From NCBI RefSeq assembly GCF_007655135.1, contig NC_045134.1, positions 6,902,982 to 6,966,981 on the forward strand: a stretch of 64,000 bases of DNA, given 5' to 3'. The stretch is from Punica granatum (Eukaryota; Streptophyta; Magnoliopsida; Myrtales; Lythraceae). Shown here piece after piece: positions 20,005-31,172 of this stretch. Both the position numbers and the translations under genes were made by a program. Each line of letters starts with the position of its first letter. Within the stretch, counting starts at the first letter, position 1. Below the pieces are notes generated by a model. That model was not told the DNA's origin, ran no database searches, and worked only from the letters and a program-made list of their open reading frames with translations.

Positions 20005-20190
20005 ACGAATATGGGTTGATTCAAGCGATTCAACGTTTGTTTCCTTCAAATAAAGTCTCAAGTTCGAGTCTTATGAATGGAAAAAATCCACGCTGATAGA
20101 GTTTTACCCCTTAGTGAGCTGACCATGCTCGACTGGATTAGCCGGGGCTTAATTGGACTTTCGGATATCATGATTCACATCGAAAAAAAA
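20005..20190 (+). mobile_element. tRNA-derived SINE (family S1, copy 2) with long target duplications
   Basis: A 186-bp element ending in A8. It is flanked by a 17-bp direct repeat with two mismatches (GGTATCAAATAATTTTA at 19988-20004; GGTATGGAATAATTTTA at 20191-20207). Internal order: tRNA-like head (GCGATTCAACGTTTGTTTCC), box-B-like AGTTCGAGTC (20061-20070), ATGAATGGAAAAAATCCACG, GTTTTACCCCTTAG, CTCGACTGGATTAGCCGGGG, CGGATATCATG, tail. This is the best-preserved of the three S1 copies. Confidence 0.85.
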
Positions 20191-20287
20191 GGTATGGAAT
20201 AATTTTAGACTTATTCAACAAAATATTGCAATTGATATAATGATCGACATGCCATGCATAATAGCTTTTTTAAAATATATATATATA

Positions 20288-20441
20288 CCTTGTTACCTAA
20301 AAACCTAGCGAATCCCGACTAATTTAGTTCGAGCCAGATCGGGCCACTAAGAGGGTAAAACTCTCCTGACATAAATTTTCACTATTCACAATACTTAAAC
20401 TCGAAATTTTATTTAAGAAAAACAACCGCCGAACCACTTGA
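20288..20441 (-). mobile_element. tRNA-derived SINE (family S1, copy 3), inverted
   Basis: On the minus strand it reads CAAGTGGTTCGGCGGTTGTT, then a box-B-like TTTCGAGTTTAA, GAGAGTTTTACCCTCTTAGTGG, CTCGAACTAAATTAGTCGGG, matching copy 2 block by block. It lies only about 100 bp from copy 2 in the opposite orientation. The tail is TATA-rich rather than poly(A). Confidence 0.75.
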
Positions 20442-21239
20442 AATAATCATGCTTGGTTTTAAAATCTTTATTTTACAGAATCAATATATTCATTTTTCCT
20501 AAAATAGTGGTACTTAATTCTAAATCATTGCCGTATAATGTATGGCTAGCTGAAGTTTCCAATTTCCCATTGACAACAGCTGGCCAATGGGGCAGGTACA
20601 TATAAAGGTACTCACTCACTGATTATCTTCCCATAAATCTTAAATTTAGTTTAAGAAACATCAATGTTAGCTTTCTATATCGATATTTATTGCTCATTAA
20701 ATGGATATATATTGCAAGAAAATGTCCTTGACTAATAAGATATATTGCCATTACTGAATGAAGATTAAATACATAAAGTTCCCTTTGTAAGATCATATAG
20801 AAACACAGACACATATATAGATGATTATATATATATATATATTCCACATTATCCTTTCTATTAATTAATTAATTTGGAAGGTAATCACAAAGTAGTGGTG
20901 TTATTATTATATATTTGTCGAAATTCTAAATGGCCCATTTAGTTGCCGAAAAGTGCCAATATACTATTCCTCTGACTACAGCAAAGCAATTTCGATTATT
21001 TCATATACGTTTTCTTATTTAATAATTTCCCATGACAGCTTTGGACAGAACACAAGCAAACATATATATATAATTCCTTATTATGCCCAATTAAACCCAA
21101 AAATAATTTGTTCCGTAGCCTTTCTTCAAAGCATTCCCTTTGTATTTCTTTTCCCTTTCCCTCCATTCCCACTCTCTCCCCCACCAAACCAAACATTTTC
21201 ATCCAAAAGAAAGAAAATAAAAACGGATCGAATCTCTTC
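20442..21239. other. Upstream region of the gulonolactone oxidase-like gene
   Basis: AT-rich. TATAAAGG at 20601 and ATATATATAA near 21061-21073 are candidate TATA boxes; the second better fits a leader of about 150 bp before the start codon at 21240. A (TA)n run lies at 20828-20842. No separate gene seen. Confidence 0.4.
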
Positions 21240-23858
21240 ATGTCATCACAACTACTCTTGATCTTGCTATGGGTCCAGGTAATGATCACAGTCCCCGGGC
21301 TCCTAGCAATGCCACCGCAGTCCCCGATCCTCTGCGGGCCCGCCGGCTGCAAACTCTCCAACTCGTACGGCATGTGGGGCGACCGGAAGGACTGTACCGT
21401 CTCCAACGTGGCCTATCCAACCACGGAAGAAGAGCTGAGATCGTCTGTGGCCAGCGCAGTTAGGAACAAGCTGAAGGTGAAAGTGGTCAGCAAATTCTCT
21501 CATACCATCTCGAAACTGGCGTGCCCGGCCGGAACAGACTCCGTGAACAAGTCTATCCTCATAAGCACCGAGAAGTACAATTCCGGGATCGATATCGACG
21601 TCCCGAATTTGGCTGTCACCGTGAATTCTGGGGTTCCGCTGAGGAGTCTCATTGACAAGGTGTGAGGGGACCAACTATGTGATTAATTAATTTCATCAGA
21701 ATTCATGTCTATGTTATGACACTTTTTATCTACGGCTCGAGACGCAACTGCGTGTCTCGATTTTTCACGTGGTCATGACTTGCTCGCTCTAGTCATTCGT
21801 CATGCAAAGCATGTTTCACTTGTTCAATCATATTTCGTTAATATTTCAACTTGCTCCATTACGATCATGTCTATCATAAGTTAATTTTCAGAAATTACGA
21901 TTCCGGTCAACTTCTTTTTCCTGGGCTTAATTATTTTCTTAAGAATTGATTAACGAGATTTTATGTTAATTAATTAATTTAATAGGTTGAAGAGGCGGGG
22001 CTGAGCTTGGTGGCTGCGCCGTATTGGGAGGGAGTGAGCGTGGGAGGGCTCATCTGCACCGGGGCTCACGGCAGCTCATGGTGGGGACGCGGTGGCGCTG
22101 TTCACGACCACGTGATTGGCCTCAGCCTCGTGGTCCCAGCCCCCCAATCGGACGGCTACGCAAAGATCATCAGATTAGAGGGCCAGGATCCACTCCTCGA
22201 TGCTGCCCGGGTCTCCCTGGGAACCCTGGGTGTGATCTCTAAGGTATGGCTTGATTTCAAAAGACCGTAAATAAGGCATAAAAATGTATTATTACGCTCG
22301 AAAATTCTATGGTTCGGGCAAGCCTTCCGCAACCGAAAACCGTTTCTTGACACAGGATGGTCCTCGGACAGTTTTTGGAGCGAAAGGTTTCATCAGAGTT
22401 GTAGGAAATCTTTATGAGACTTTTCATATGCCTGTAATGGACTGAAGAAAAGATAATGGTCATGTTGAGATTTTAATGGTCACTGACTATGTAACTGACA
22501 ACCTTGGTCACGTTCTAAGAAAATTTGCCATGCTATTATCGAGTTGAATGATGCGTCAAGACGATCTTGAAGAACCTATGGATTTTCTGGCGAATGACAG
22601 GTGAAGCTGTCACTAGAGAAAGGGTTTAAGAGAAGCATCACATACAACTTCACCGGGGACGAAGGGTTGGAGAACATGTTCATGGATCATGCCAGGAAGT
22701 ACGAGTTTGCAGACATTACATGGTACCCGTCGAAGCACACCGCCGTCTATAGGTATGACTTCAGGGTGCCTCTGAACCAGTCGGGGGATGGCATCTACGA
22801 CTTCCTCGGCTTCCAGTCCAATTCAGTCCTCGTCTCTAAGTCGGTGCGAGCAACCGGTAAGTACTGAAGACTTATCTTAAGCACTAATGCCCTTTCTTCG
22901 GCTCATGTTATATTTTCGAATTGAGTTTGTAGATAAAGCAGGAAGAAGTCCCGGTATGATCTTGTCTTGGCAGAACATCGTTTTACCTCTCTGCGACAAC
23001 TAACAAGAACTGTGTTCTTTTGCGAATTATGCAGAGAAATCGCTGGAGAGTGCGAAGAATGTGGCTGGCAAATGCTTGCTGGCGTCCACGACCATAGCTT
23101 ACAAGAAGCTGATAGCTAACGGACTGAAAAATGGCCTAATCTTCACCGGCTACCCGGTGATCGGCCTCCAGGGGAAGATGCAGACCTCTGGATCGTGCCT
23201 GTACACATCCTCTGCGAGGATTGACCAGACCTGCGCTTGGGACCCACGGATCGATGGCCTCTTCTTCTATGAAAGCACGGCGATCTTCCCGGCCCAAAAG
23301 TTCGGGGACTTCATAAGGGATGTTAAAAAGCTCAGGGACCTGAACCCGCAAAACTTTTGCGGGGTGGATATATACAACGGTCTCCTGATTAGGTTCATAA
23401 AAGGGTCTAAGGCTCCATTGGGCCAAACCGAGGACTCGGTTGTGGTGGACTTCAATTATTATCGAGCAAATGAGGCCTCGACCCCGAGGTTGAACCAGGA
23501 CGTGTGGGAGGAAGTCGAGCAAATGGCATTTTTCAAGTACGGTGCAAGGCCGCATTGGGCAAAGAACAGGAAGGTCGCCTTCATTGGAGTGGCCCAGAAG
23601 TACCCGAATTTCGCAGCATTCTTGAAAGCAAAGAGCCAGTTGGACCCACAGAATGTGTTCTCAAGTGAGTGGTCCGACGAGTTCTTGCTCGGGAAGGAAG
23701 GTGAAAAGGGCGACGGGTGTGCCCTGGAAGGGCTCTGCATCTGCTCAGAGGACCGGCATTGCAGCCTAAGCAAAGGGTACCTTTGCCGGCAAGGGCTCAT
23801 GTACAAGGAGGCTCGGGTTTGCAGGTTCACGCCATCATCTTTGATTAGAAACACGTGA
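21240..23858 (+). CDS. L-gulonolactone oxidase-like, FAD-linked (GulLO family)
   Basis: FAD-dependent aldonolactone oxidase family; the animal enzyme makes ascorbate from L-gulono-1,4-lactone, and plant members are apoplastic or secretory proteins with less certain substrates. Four exons: 21240-21659, 21986-22243, 22601-22856, 23035-23858, in phase, 585 residues. The start MSSQLLLILLWVQ gives a signal peptide (about 1-24); the open frame upstream is unconvincing leader. The FAD-binding PCMH domain spans about 55-230. SKFSHTI (His88) is the candidate flavin-attachment region and GAHGSSWWGRGGAVHDHVIG (about 166-185) the second FAD-contact block. The C-terminal ALO domain has HWAKN (His485), the conserved HWxK. 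A Cys-rich tail ends the protein (CALEGLCICSEDRHC...CRQG...CRF). It lacks the GLDH transit region, so it is not mitochondrial GLDH. Substrate not predictable from sequence. Confidence 0.93.
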
Positions 23859-24949
23859 ACTTCCGCCACCAGCGATGCATAAGGGCAGCTGCTGATTGAT
23901 GAGGATCACGCGGTAACTTGTGCAGGAGCCTACAACAATCGTTCTAAAGAATGTTTTCAGTCCGACATTGATCTTCCTTAAAACTTTAGATAGCAATTTT
24001 GGGATCTTATTTGTATATCTCTTTGTTTAATATTTTTAAGCATATTATAAGAAGATTTATTTGCAGACAAGCAACATATATAAATAAAAACATAAGAAAA
24101 ATAAAACAAAAAACAAGACATTCCCCAAAATCTGATGTCTCGGTGTTCTTATTTGCCGACTGAATTTAACACTTCAACAACAAAACAAGCATCCTATGTC
24201 TGTCTTTTTAAGTTTCATCACTGTTATATTACAACTCGTGTATGTGCTAAGCAAACTCCTAACTTATTGTCGAACCCCCCATGGGGTCCCTTCTAAATAC
24301 CTCCGTCCGAACCTCCACTTGTCTCCGACCAAGCAGCTCTTGGACCGATTATATGCTTTCAGACTCTCGAGGACTTCCGCAGATTCGAAGCGCGATGACC
24401 AAAATTAAACAAAGGATGAAGACATTCGTCTGTATTTACAGGCCTTACCTTTGTAGAAACACGGATCTATGGATAAAATACAAGAGTGGAAGGGGTTCCA
24501 GAGCTTCTCTGAAACGAGCATGGGCCGCCTCCTGACTGAACCAAAATCTGGTGTAGTAACAAAGCGGCAGTATATTGATCGGTGTTGAGGTATTCTTGTC
24601 GTTTCGATTTCTTTCTGGTAGGCAAATGAAGAACCTGCCTGTGAAGAAATAGACGGATGGTCGAGTTAGTAAAAGCAGGACATATACAACCAGCGACTTC
24701 AGATTAAGGAATAATTTCTCCCGGTTCCGATACAAGACAAATTCTACAGATCTGGAAGATTTAGACAGCAATTGGCCATTGCGAAGAGACCCATTTCTCT
24801 CTTTTCTTTTACGACGAAAATGAAAGAAAAGTCGACAAATGCGGTGGATCCGAATGTGCTTTTTCCACATGAATGCTGACGCTTTGAAATTTTCACTAAC
24901 AAACGGAACTTTAGAGCAGCTACCTGAGAATGTTGGGCTAGAGAGTCAG
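23859..24949. other. Region between convergent GulLO-like and EMF1 genes
   Basis: The two genes converge here, so this interval holds both 3'UTRs. Short open frames are present but none resembles a protein. No terminator-like structure is expected or seen in a plant pol II setting. Confidence 0.5.
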
Positions 24950-27900
24950 TCACAGAATCTGAGGATGCTCAGCTTGTTGGTGATTTGCGGTGGCAATCTT
25001 CTTTTTCCTCCCTCGCTTTGGTCGTTCCAAGTCTATTATCGACGCTGCAGACCACTCCGGTGCTCGAACTCTCTTTCCGAACCTCAGTTCACTTCCTCCA
25101 ATTGTGTACACATTTCCCACCTCTGGAGCACTAAATTCAGCTGGGTTTCTGTTAACTGTGCAAATTCCCATCTCCAAACTGTATCTCGGAGGCCAAACAG
25201 AGCTGGTAGTACTTCTCAGGTGCTCCTTCTCAGAATTATCCACAGGAGGACATTTCGACCGATATACCACAGAATTTGATGCCCCGATGAGTTCTTTTGT
25301 CTCCTGATGGTAGACAGGAATACACCCAGAAGGCACATACTTTTGTGAGCCCAAGCCTCCAATCGACCCAATGAGATCAGAGCATTTGTTCTTCCCTTTC
25401 TCACGAACCTTGAGTGGGACCTGACCCATCACTCCATTTCTGAGATTTTCATGTGATTCAAACCATGACGAAGATGAGCCTATCGGGACTGCAGATGAAA
25501 GGTTGTCGTGTTTTCCTGAAGCAAGGAAATTTATGGTACGATAATCAGAAGACGGGCATCTCAACGTCTCCGATGCCCTGTATGCTCCAAAGTTTAACTC
25601 CTTAGGAGGGTACCCGCAAGGAATCGAAGAAGGCTGTTTTGCAAGCCTTGAGTTTCCTTTGATATTCGGACCATAACGACCATCCATGAGGCTAAGCAAA
25701 TGTAATGCGGGTATTTTCTCATTTGAGTAGAAGTCCGATGAGCCTAACGAGCTTTGACCCTTCACCCCATTTGGTCTCGAAGCGTGTGAGTTCTCCGCAC
25801 TGGAATAAGCATGTGAGTACTCTGCACTGGAATTCTCCATAAGGAAGCCCTTGTTTGGCTTCTCATACTTGCTGCTAACTTTTAACCCAGGGGACTTCAA
25901 ACCTGAAGACTGAAATATGGCATTATGAGGAACATTTTTCTGAGCAGGAGTGCGGACGATGGGAATCGTAGAAGATGACCAGAGATGGAATGGCTCCTCA
26001 GCGGCTCCTGCAACATGACACGTATTACAAGCTGATAAACCCTCAACAGCCACAGAGGACTTCTTGTAATGGTTAGCCATGGTATTTTCATTCCTTTTGC
26101 TCCCGCTCGCCTTCTCAGTATAACGGGAAAATAGTATGCCATGCCCTTTCGAGTGATTTTGTTCAACTTGGTTCATAATCGGATCATTTGTGTTCATGTG
26201 GGGAGAATAGTTGACATCGGCTGCCTTGTGCTCTGCATTGCGCAGCTTTTTCACATTTTTCGGCTGAATTTGGTCTCTCGTAAAGCCTTCTTTGTGCGAC
26301 AAGTTTGGCTCCCCATTCTTATATTCATCACCATACCTCAGATTCTGGTAACTTGGTGATTTCCCGGTATCCAATTGGGTTTTATCTGTTACGGTATCAT
26401 GGAGAGAGTTTTCATATTGAATCTTGGCCATAAGTTCCACAATTTCCATCGGTATATCATCCGAACAAGTTCCCCGAGCAGATGCTTTAGTGGATGTTTT
26501 GCTGCTATGATTCTTCATAACAGTTGACTTCTCCCTGGATCCAGTAAATTCTCCCTTGCTACTTGCAACAGAAATTTCCTGCATAGAAAGCAAAAGAAAG
26601 TTTGTCATTTTCTTAGAAAACAGAGAAAAATGAAAGTTCTTGTTCCAGACTATTATACTGGTCCGGTGACAAAAAATGTCTAAATGAACCCTTTTCATCC
26701 TCTGGCCGGAAAAACAAAAATCTCCCATTACTCATGAAAATAACTCAATAGAGAGAATCCTAGGCAGTAGAATAACTTTCTGATCCTACGTAGAGTAGCA
26801 TGAACATGACAATTCAGAGTTTAGGCTTGCAGTGTTAAGAAAAAGAAGGCAAGATGAACATATTAATACCATACCTTTTGTGGCATCAGAAAACGACCCA
26901 TATCCCCGAACTGAGAGGTGTAACTCTGCTTCTCGTTTATATAAGGCATGCTATAAGTTGGCTCCTTGCTTGTGTGATTATGATGAACTCCCCTCTTCGA
27001 AAATTCATCCGGCCTATTAGAAGCATATTTTGGCTCCAGATGAGTGCTCACTGTATTTTCCTTACGAACTTGACCTTCTTCTGGACCTACCTGTCGCCAT
27101 GGCATTGTCGAAGCTGGCCCATAATCAAGAGAAAGACCATGTTTTGCTTCAGTTTTATCACCGTATGAAGAAAAACCGATGCCCTTCTTTACAGTACCAT
27201 CACCATCCGCAAGAAATCTAATGGTGGCAGGGCTTTGCACCAGCCCAAATTTGATCCCAGTAACCGAATCTTCTCTGAGCTTACTACTGCTACTCTGAGA
27301 TATTCGGGCAGTATGATCATCTTCTCCCTGAGGCATCTTACTCTTCTTCTTACACATACATGAATTCCCGTCCATTTTAAGCATAGAAGAGAATGGAGAA
27401 CCCATTTCTCTCCCCGTTAATGCATCTTGGCCATATGATGTGGTAGAGACATCAACAGCAACTTTGCCCCTTGTTTCACTAATTTTTTCTTGGAAAGATT
27501 CTTGGGTTAGTTTGTTCTTCTTCTTCTTCTTCTTCTTTATCTTTGTTACAGTTCTGATGCTCTCGTCATCAATATGTTTAGTCAAGTCATTCTTCAGTGC
27601 ACGTACATGACCCATCAAAGAATACGCATCGTTTTCCTTTTCAGATACAACAGCCTTTGCAACTTCAGGTTGGAGGGGTTCTACTTCATTCTTCTTCTTC
27701 TTTCTTTTCTTCTTAAGTAATCCTGAATGCGCTTCTTCCCCATGCACAGTCCACCCACTCTTCACCAAACTTCTTGGATCCATCTTAGCAAATACATCAC
27801 CCACGACTTCTTTCCGATTTTCTTCAGCATCTCCCATGATAATTTCAACTTCATTAGCATCCTTGTTCGAAACAACCGCCTTATATTCATTGTCCAGAGG

Positions 27901-29888
27901 AAACTTCCTCTTCATTTTCCTCCCCGGGCAAACCTTCTTCGCACCAGATTCTTCAGATGCATCAGAGATTGCAGGCAAAGGAGACTCTTCTCTCCTGATA
28001 TTATTCATATTCAAATTTCCACTCTGACCCAGCAAATCACTCAGCAACCTCACCTTTCGTACTTTTCTACGGTGTAAAGCACCAGGCTTATCTCGAGATC
28101 TATAACCAGGGCCGACCTCTGCGCTGTCAGATGACGGGTAGTGAAGTTCATCAGAGGTATGCCCATTTTGCCGAACCGTGAGACTGTCAGGTCCACCATT
28201 AACCCCATCAACAGCTACCGATAAAGTTTGAGAATACCTGATCTCCTTCGTTTCCCGATCACAATCATGAGAAGCATCTCCTTGCAATTGAAGATTTTTG
28301 GGCGAACCTGCAACACCAGTTCTGTTGTGATTGACTGATATTGATTGATGACACACTGTTTCAGAAACCATATGGAGAACAATGATTTTCAAGTTTTAGA
28401 CTGAACTCCTGCTGTTTGTACTAGGAATCATCATAGACATCATTTTACCTGCATCTTCTGCCTCTTGTTCCTGCCCTTGGGACACATCATTAACTTTTGC
28501 CGCATTAGGATTTGGTCTACAAGGTTCTGAATAAACATTATCTTCCAAGCCATTCTCGGGAACTGTCCAAAAAACCAAAGCATCAAACAATTAACAGTCT
28601 GACAAGGACTCAATGTAAGTTTCTTACAATACCCCCAATCATGGCCGACCCATTTAAAAAAAAAAGTGCATGTGAATTTGTTAAATTTCAAGGAAAGACA
28701 GTGCTAATATACTTTCAAGGAATCAGCTACTGTACTAACAGCGGCATCTACGTGGAGAGAGACTTCTCATTGCTCCAGAGTCAAAAATTAAAGAATGCCC
28801 AAACTAATTAATCTTGGGTTAAGTCTTACCTTCAACAGCAGCATCACTTCCACCATCTCTTTCTTCTCTCTTATCACTACGCAACAAAGCACGGGGCTCA
28901 TTTGCAGTCACTCCAACCAAACAATCAGCATCAGCTTCTCTTTTATCAGCACCATTATCTAATATGAGAATCTGCTTAAAATCGGAGACAAGCACCATAG
29001 TCTCACTCCTTGTCAAGGCAATGTCGGTGCACGATGGGCCATCAGAATTACATTCAACGCTCAGGTCGTTAACGAGCACCGATTTTCCATTTTCTTTATC
29101 GCAAATTCCCTGGAGACAGTTTTGGCACTGCCACCAACGGAATTTTGGCACATCGAGTGGAGGAAGAGGGTACTTTGACTGTAACTCTGTGGGACCAGAT
29201 TTCGTATTGGATTCGAACGGCCAACACGCCTTATCGTCCTTTAAGCGCATATCGGAGACATATTTGCTGCGCAAAGTGCCAACACAATATGTCAAGAATA
29301 TTAAATTATGATACTTCTTAATCATCACCAATAGCCCAGCCACTTCCAATATTGTAACAACTCAAGGAAAGTAAAAACTCGATGCTTCAAAATAATTGTG
29401 GCACCAAATATTATATCGATCCGCAAGTAAAATCTTATTGCAATATATTGCATCATTAACTAACATGGCACAAACAATCAAAGAGTAGAAATAATCAACA
29501 ACTAAAAGGAGGAGTCCAAAGTAATTTCTCAATGAGCAAAACCATATAAGCTGCAACTCACAGACCACCTACATGACGTCCTATAACATTTTACTACAAC
29601 CGCCACTGTATAATTATTTTCATTGTCGAGCGATCAAGCAACATTTATGATCTAATCAGCAAAAGAGACACGTACGTAGAGAACAATGCATAGCATCTCA
29701 TCGAGTGCTTACCGTATAGAAAAGTGCTCACACTTTGTTGTCTTGTCATTCTTACTGTTAACATTGGGGAGATCTATCGATATTGAGTCTATCTGTATGA
29801 ACGATTCATCATGCTTCAAATTAGGACCTGACAATGATCGGGTGCACTGGACACCCTCCTCCCCCTCACGATTTGAGCTGCTCTCCAT
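24950..29888 (-). CDS. EMF1: EMBRYONIC FLOWER 1 (Polycomb-associated repressor)
   Basis: EMF1 is a plant-specific nuclear protein that works with Polycomb complexes to keep floral and seed genes silent in vegetative tissue. Coding exons on the minus strand: 29888-29713, 29266-28830, 28562-28449, 28355-26875, 26578-24950; phases agree and give 1278 residues. N-terminus: MESSSNREGEEG, then KCEHFSIRKYVSDMRLKDDK followed by CWPFES, the EMF1 signature around the first splice. Then PKFRWWQCQNCL with paired cysteines. Basic runs (KMKRKFP, KKKRKKKKNE, KIKKKKKKKNK) are likely nuclear signals. The last exon carries DDIPMEIVELMAKIQYE, the most conserved EMF1 motif, and a basic C-terminus (ERPKRGRKKKI). 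The rest is Ser-rich and disordered. It is longer than Arabidopsis EMF1, as remembered. The exon 3 to 4 junction is the least certain. Confidence 0.95.
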
Positions 29889-29908
29889 CTTGAATATTAT
29901 TATGGGGA

Positions 29909-30295
29909 ACTACACAACAAACACATATGCAACTATAAACAAAGATTTACTAGCAAGTACTAAGCAACATTGCAGCAAGACCAGTACTTGTCAATAATAT
30001 TTGACAGCTATACAAGCGCAACTCAATAACGAATCACGCATGATTAAGAAACGATCATTTAGGAAAGACCCATACACGAAGAACAACAATGCCAATCACA
30101 CTTACTGAGGAACCCGACTCAAGAATGGTTTCTAAATGACCGAGAAACCACGGTTTAGCACATAAAATAACAGATTTTGTTTCAGAATACATAACCAAGA
30201 GGTGGTCTCAGTGTGACCATGTGATGAATTTCAAAACCCTAGCCAGCTAGCCATCGATCAGATCTCGACATCTCCATCCACTGATGTTACTTACC
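29909..30295 (-). other. Predicted 5'UTR intron of EMF1
   Basis: A strong donor (ATTG|GTAAGTAAC, exon base at 30295) and an acceptor (TTGTGTAG, exon resumes at 29909) bracket about 385 bp upstream of the EMF1 start codon. The short exon 29909-29889 then leads into the ATG. This is inferred from splice signals only; 5'UTR introns are common in plant chromatin genes. Confidence 0.5.
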
Positions 30296-31059
30296 AATAT
30301 AGGTGGAGCAGTCGTCAGATGAATACAACTTGGACAAAACCCAGACCCAGATGGAAATGTGTTAAGAGTTGGAAGGGAAAAAAAAGGACAAATTAGGGTT
30401 TTTTTTTTTTTGGGGGGCACCTTAAAAAAAAGGGGGTGGGGGACAATGATAAAGGCTGAACAGATGACCAAAAAAGATCCAAGCTTGAACCAAACCCTCC
30501 ACTGTATATACCCAAAAAGTCCCAATTTAATCAAAATAGATAAAAGATAAATAAAAGTAAAATCACATCCGATCCAACAATAGGCATAATCACTAGGGTT
30601 TGCCCGTGAGCACGACACCGGGCCTCCCCCCCATCGAGCCATGCCTTCAGACCGAAGAGCGGAATCTAATCGGTTCCATGGTGAAAGAGAGACAGCCCAA
30701 AGGGCAAAAATTTCAGAACCAAATTGAAGAATTATTAGAGGATAAAAATAGAAACCCAGATGAGCTCAAGAAGCTCAGCTCAGCTCACGACTGAGCCAGC
30801 CAGCTGATCGGTGAGCTGACCGATCAGGAGCTGAGGAGCTGACCAGCAGCTGAGCTGAGGGACGCACCGTTTATTGAGGGTGGGGGTGAGCCGGGAGCTA
30901 GGTGAACCGGGCGGCGGAGTCGGTTCGACCCGGATCCGAGACGGGCCGGCCCGATACTGGGGTCTCCGGGGAGAGCATGCCGAGGGGAGTGAGATGAGGC
31001 GGGCCCGTGGCGGGGATTTTCCGGCAGATGGCTGCAATTTGAGTGCGCGTGCAGTGGAG

Positions 31060-31172
31060 AAACCCTAAAAGAAGAAGAAGAAGAAGAAGAAGAAGAAGAG
31101 GAGAGGACAGGTTGGGTGGGTAAGGTTTTCGATTCTTTAGAGAGAGAGAGAGGGGGGGGAGAGGAGAGAGAG
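31060..31172 (-). promoter_or_regulatory. Telo-box, (GAA)n and GA tracts in the EMF1 leader/promoter
   Basis: AAACCCTAA (telo-box) at 31060-31068, a (GAA)n run at about 31071-31099, and GA-rich tracts at 31139-31172. Telo-boxes and GA repeats are the two motif classes associated with plant Polycomb response elements and with BPC/TRB-type proteins. Here they lie about 0.8 kb upstream of the 5'UTR splice donor of EMF1. A regulatory role is inference. Confidence 0.5.

Noticed and set aside
20061..20070. tRNA gene based on a B-box-like TTCGAGTC
   Set aside because: It belongs to a SINE head: no acceptor stem can be formed, and a 3' body, tail and target duplications are present.
25216..28077. 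Plus-strand open frames opposite EMF1
   Set aside because: Composition is antisense-like; the minus-strand frames encode EMF1 motifs with correct splice phases.
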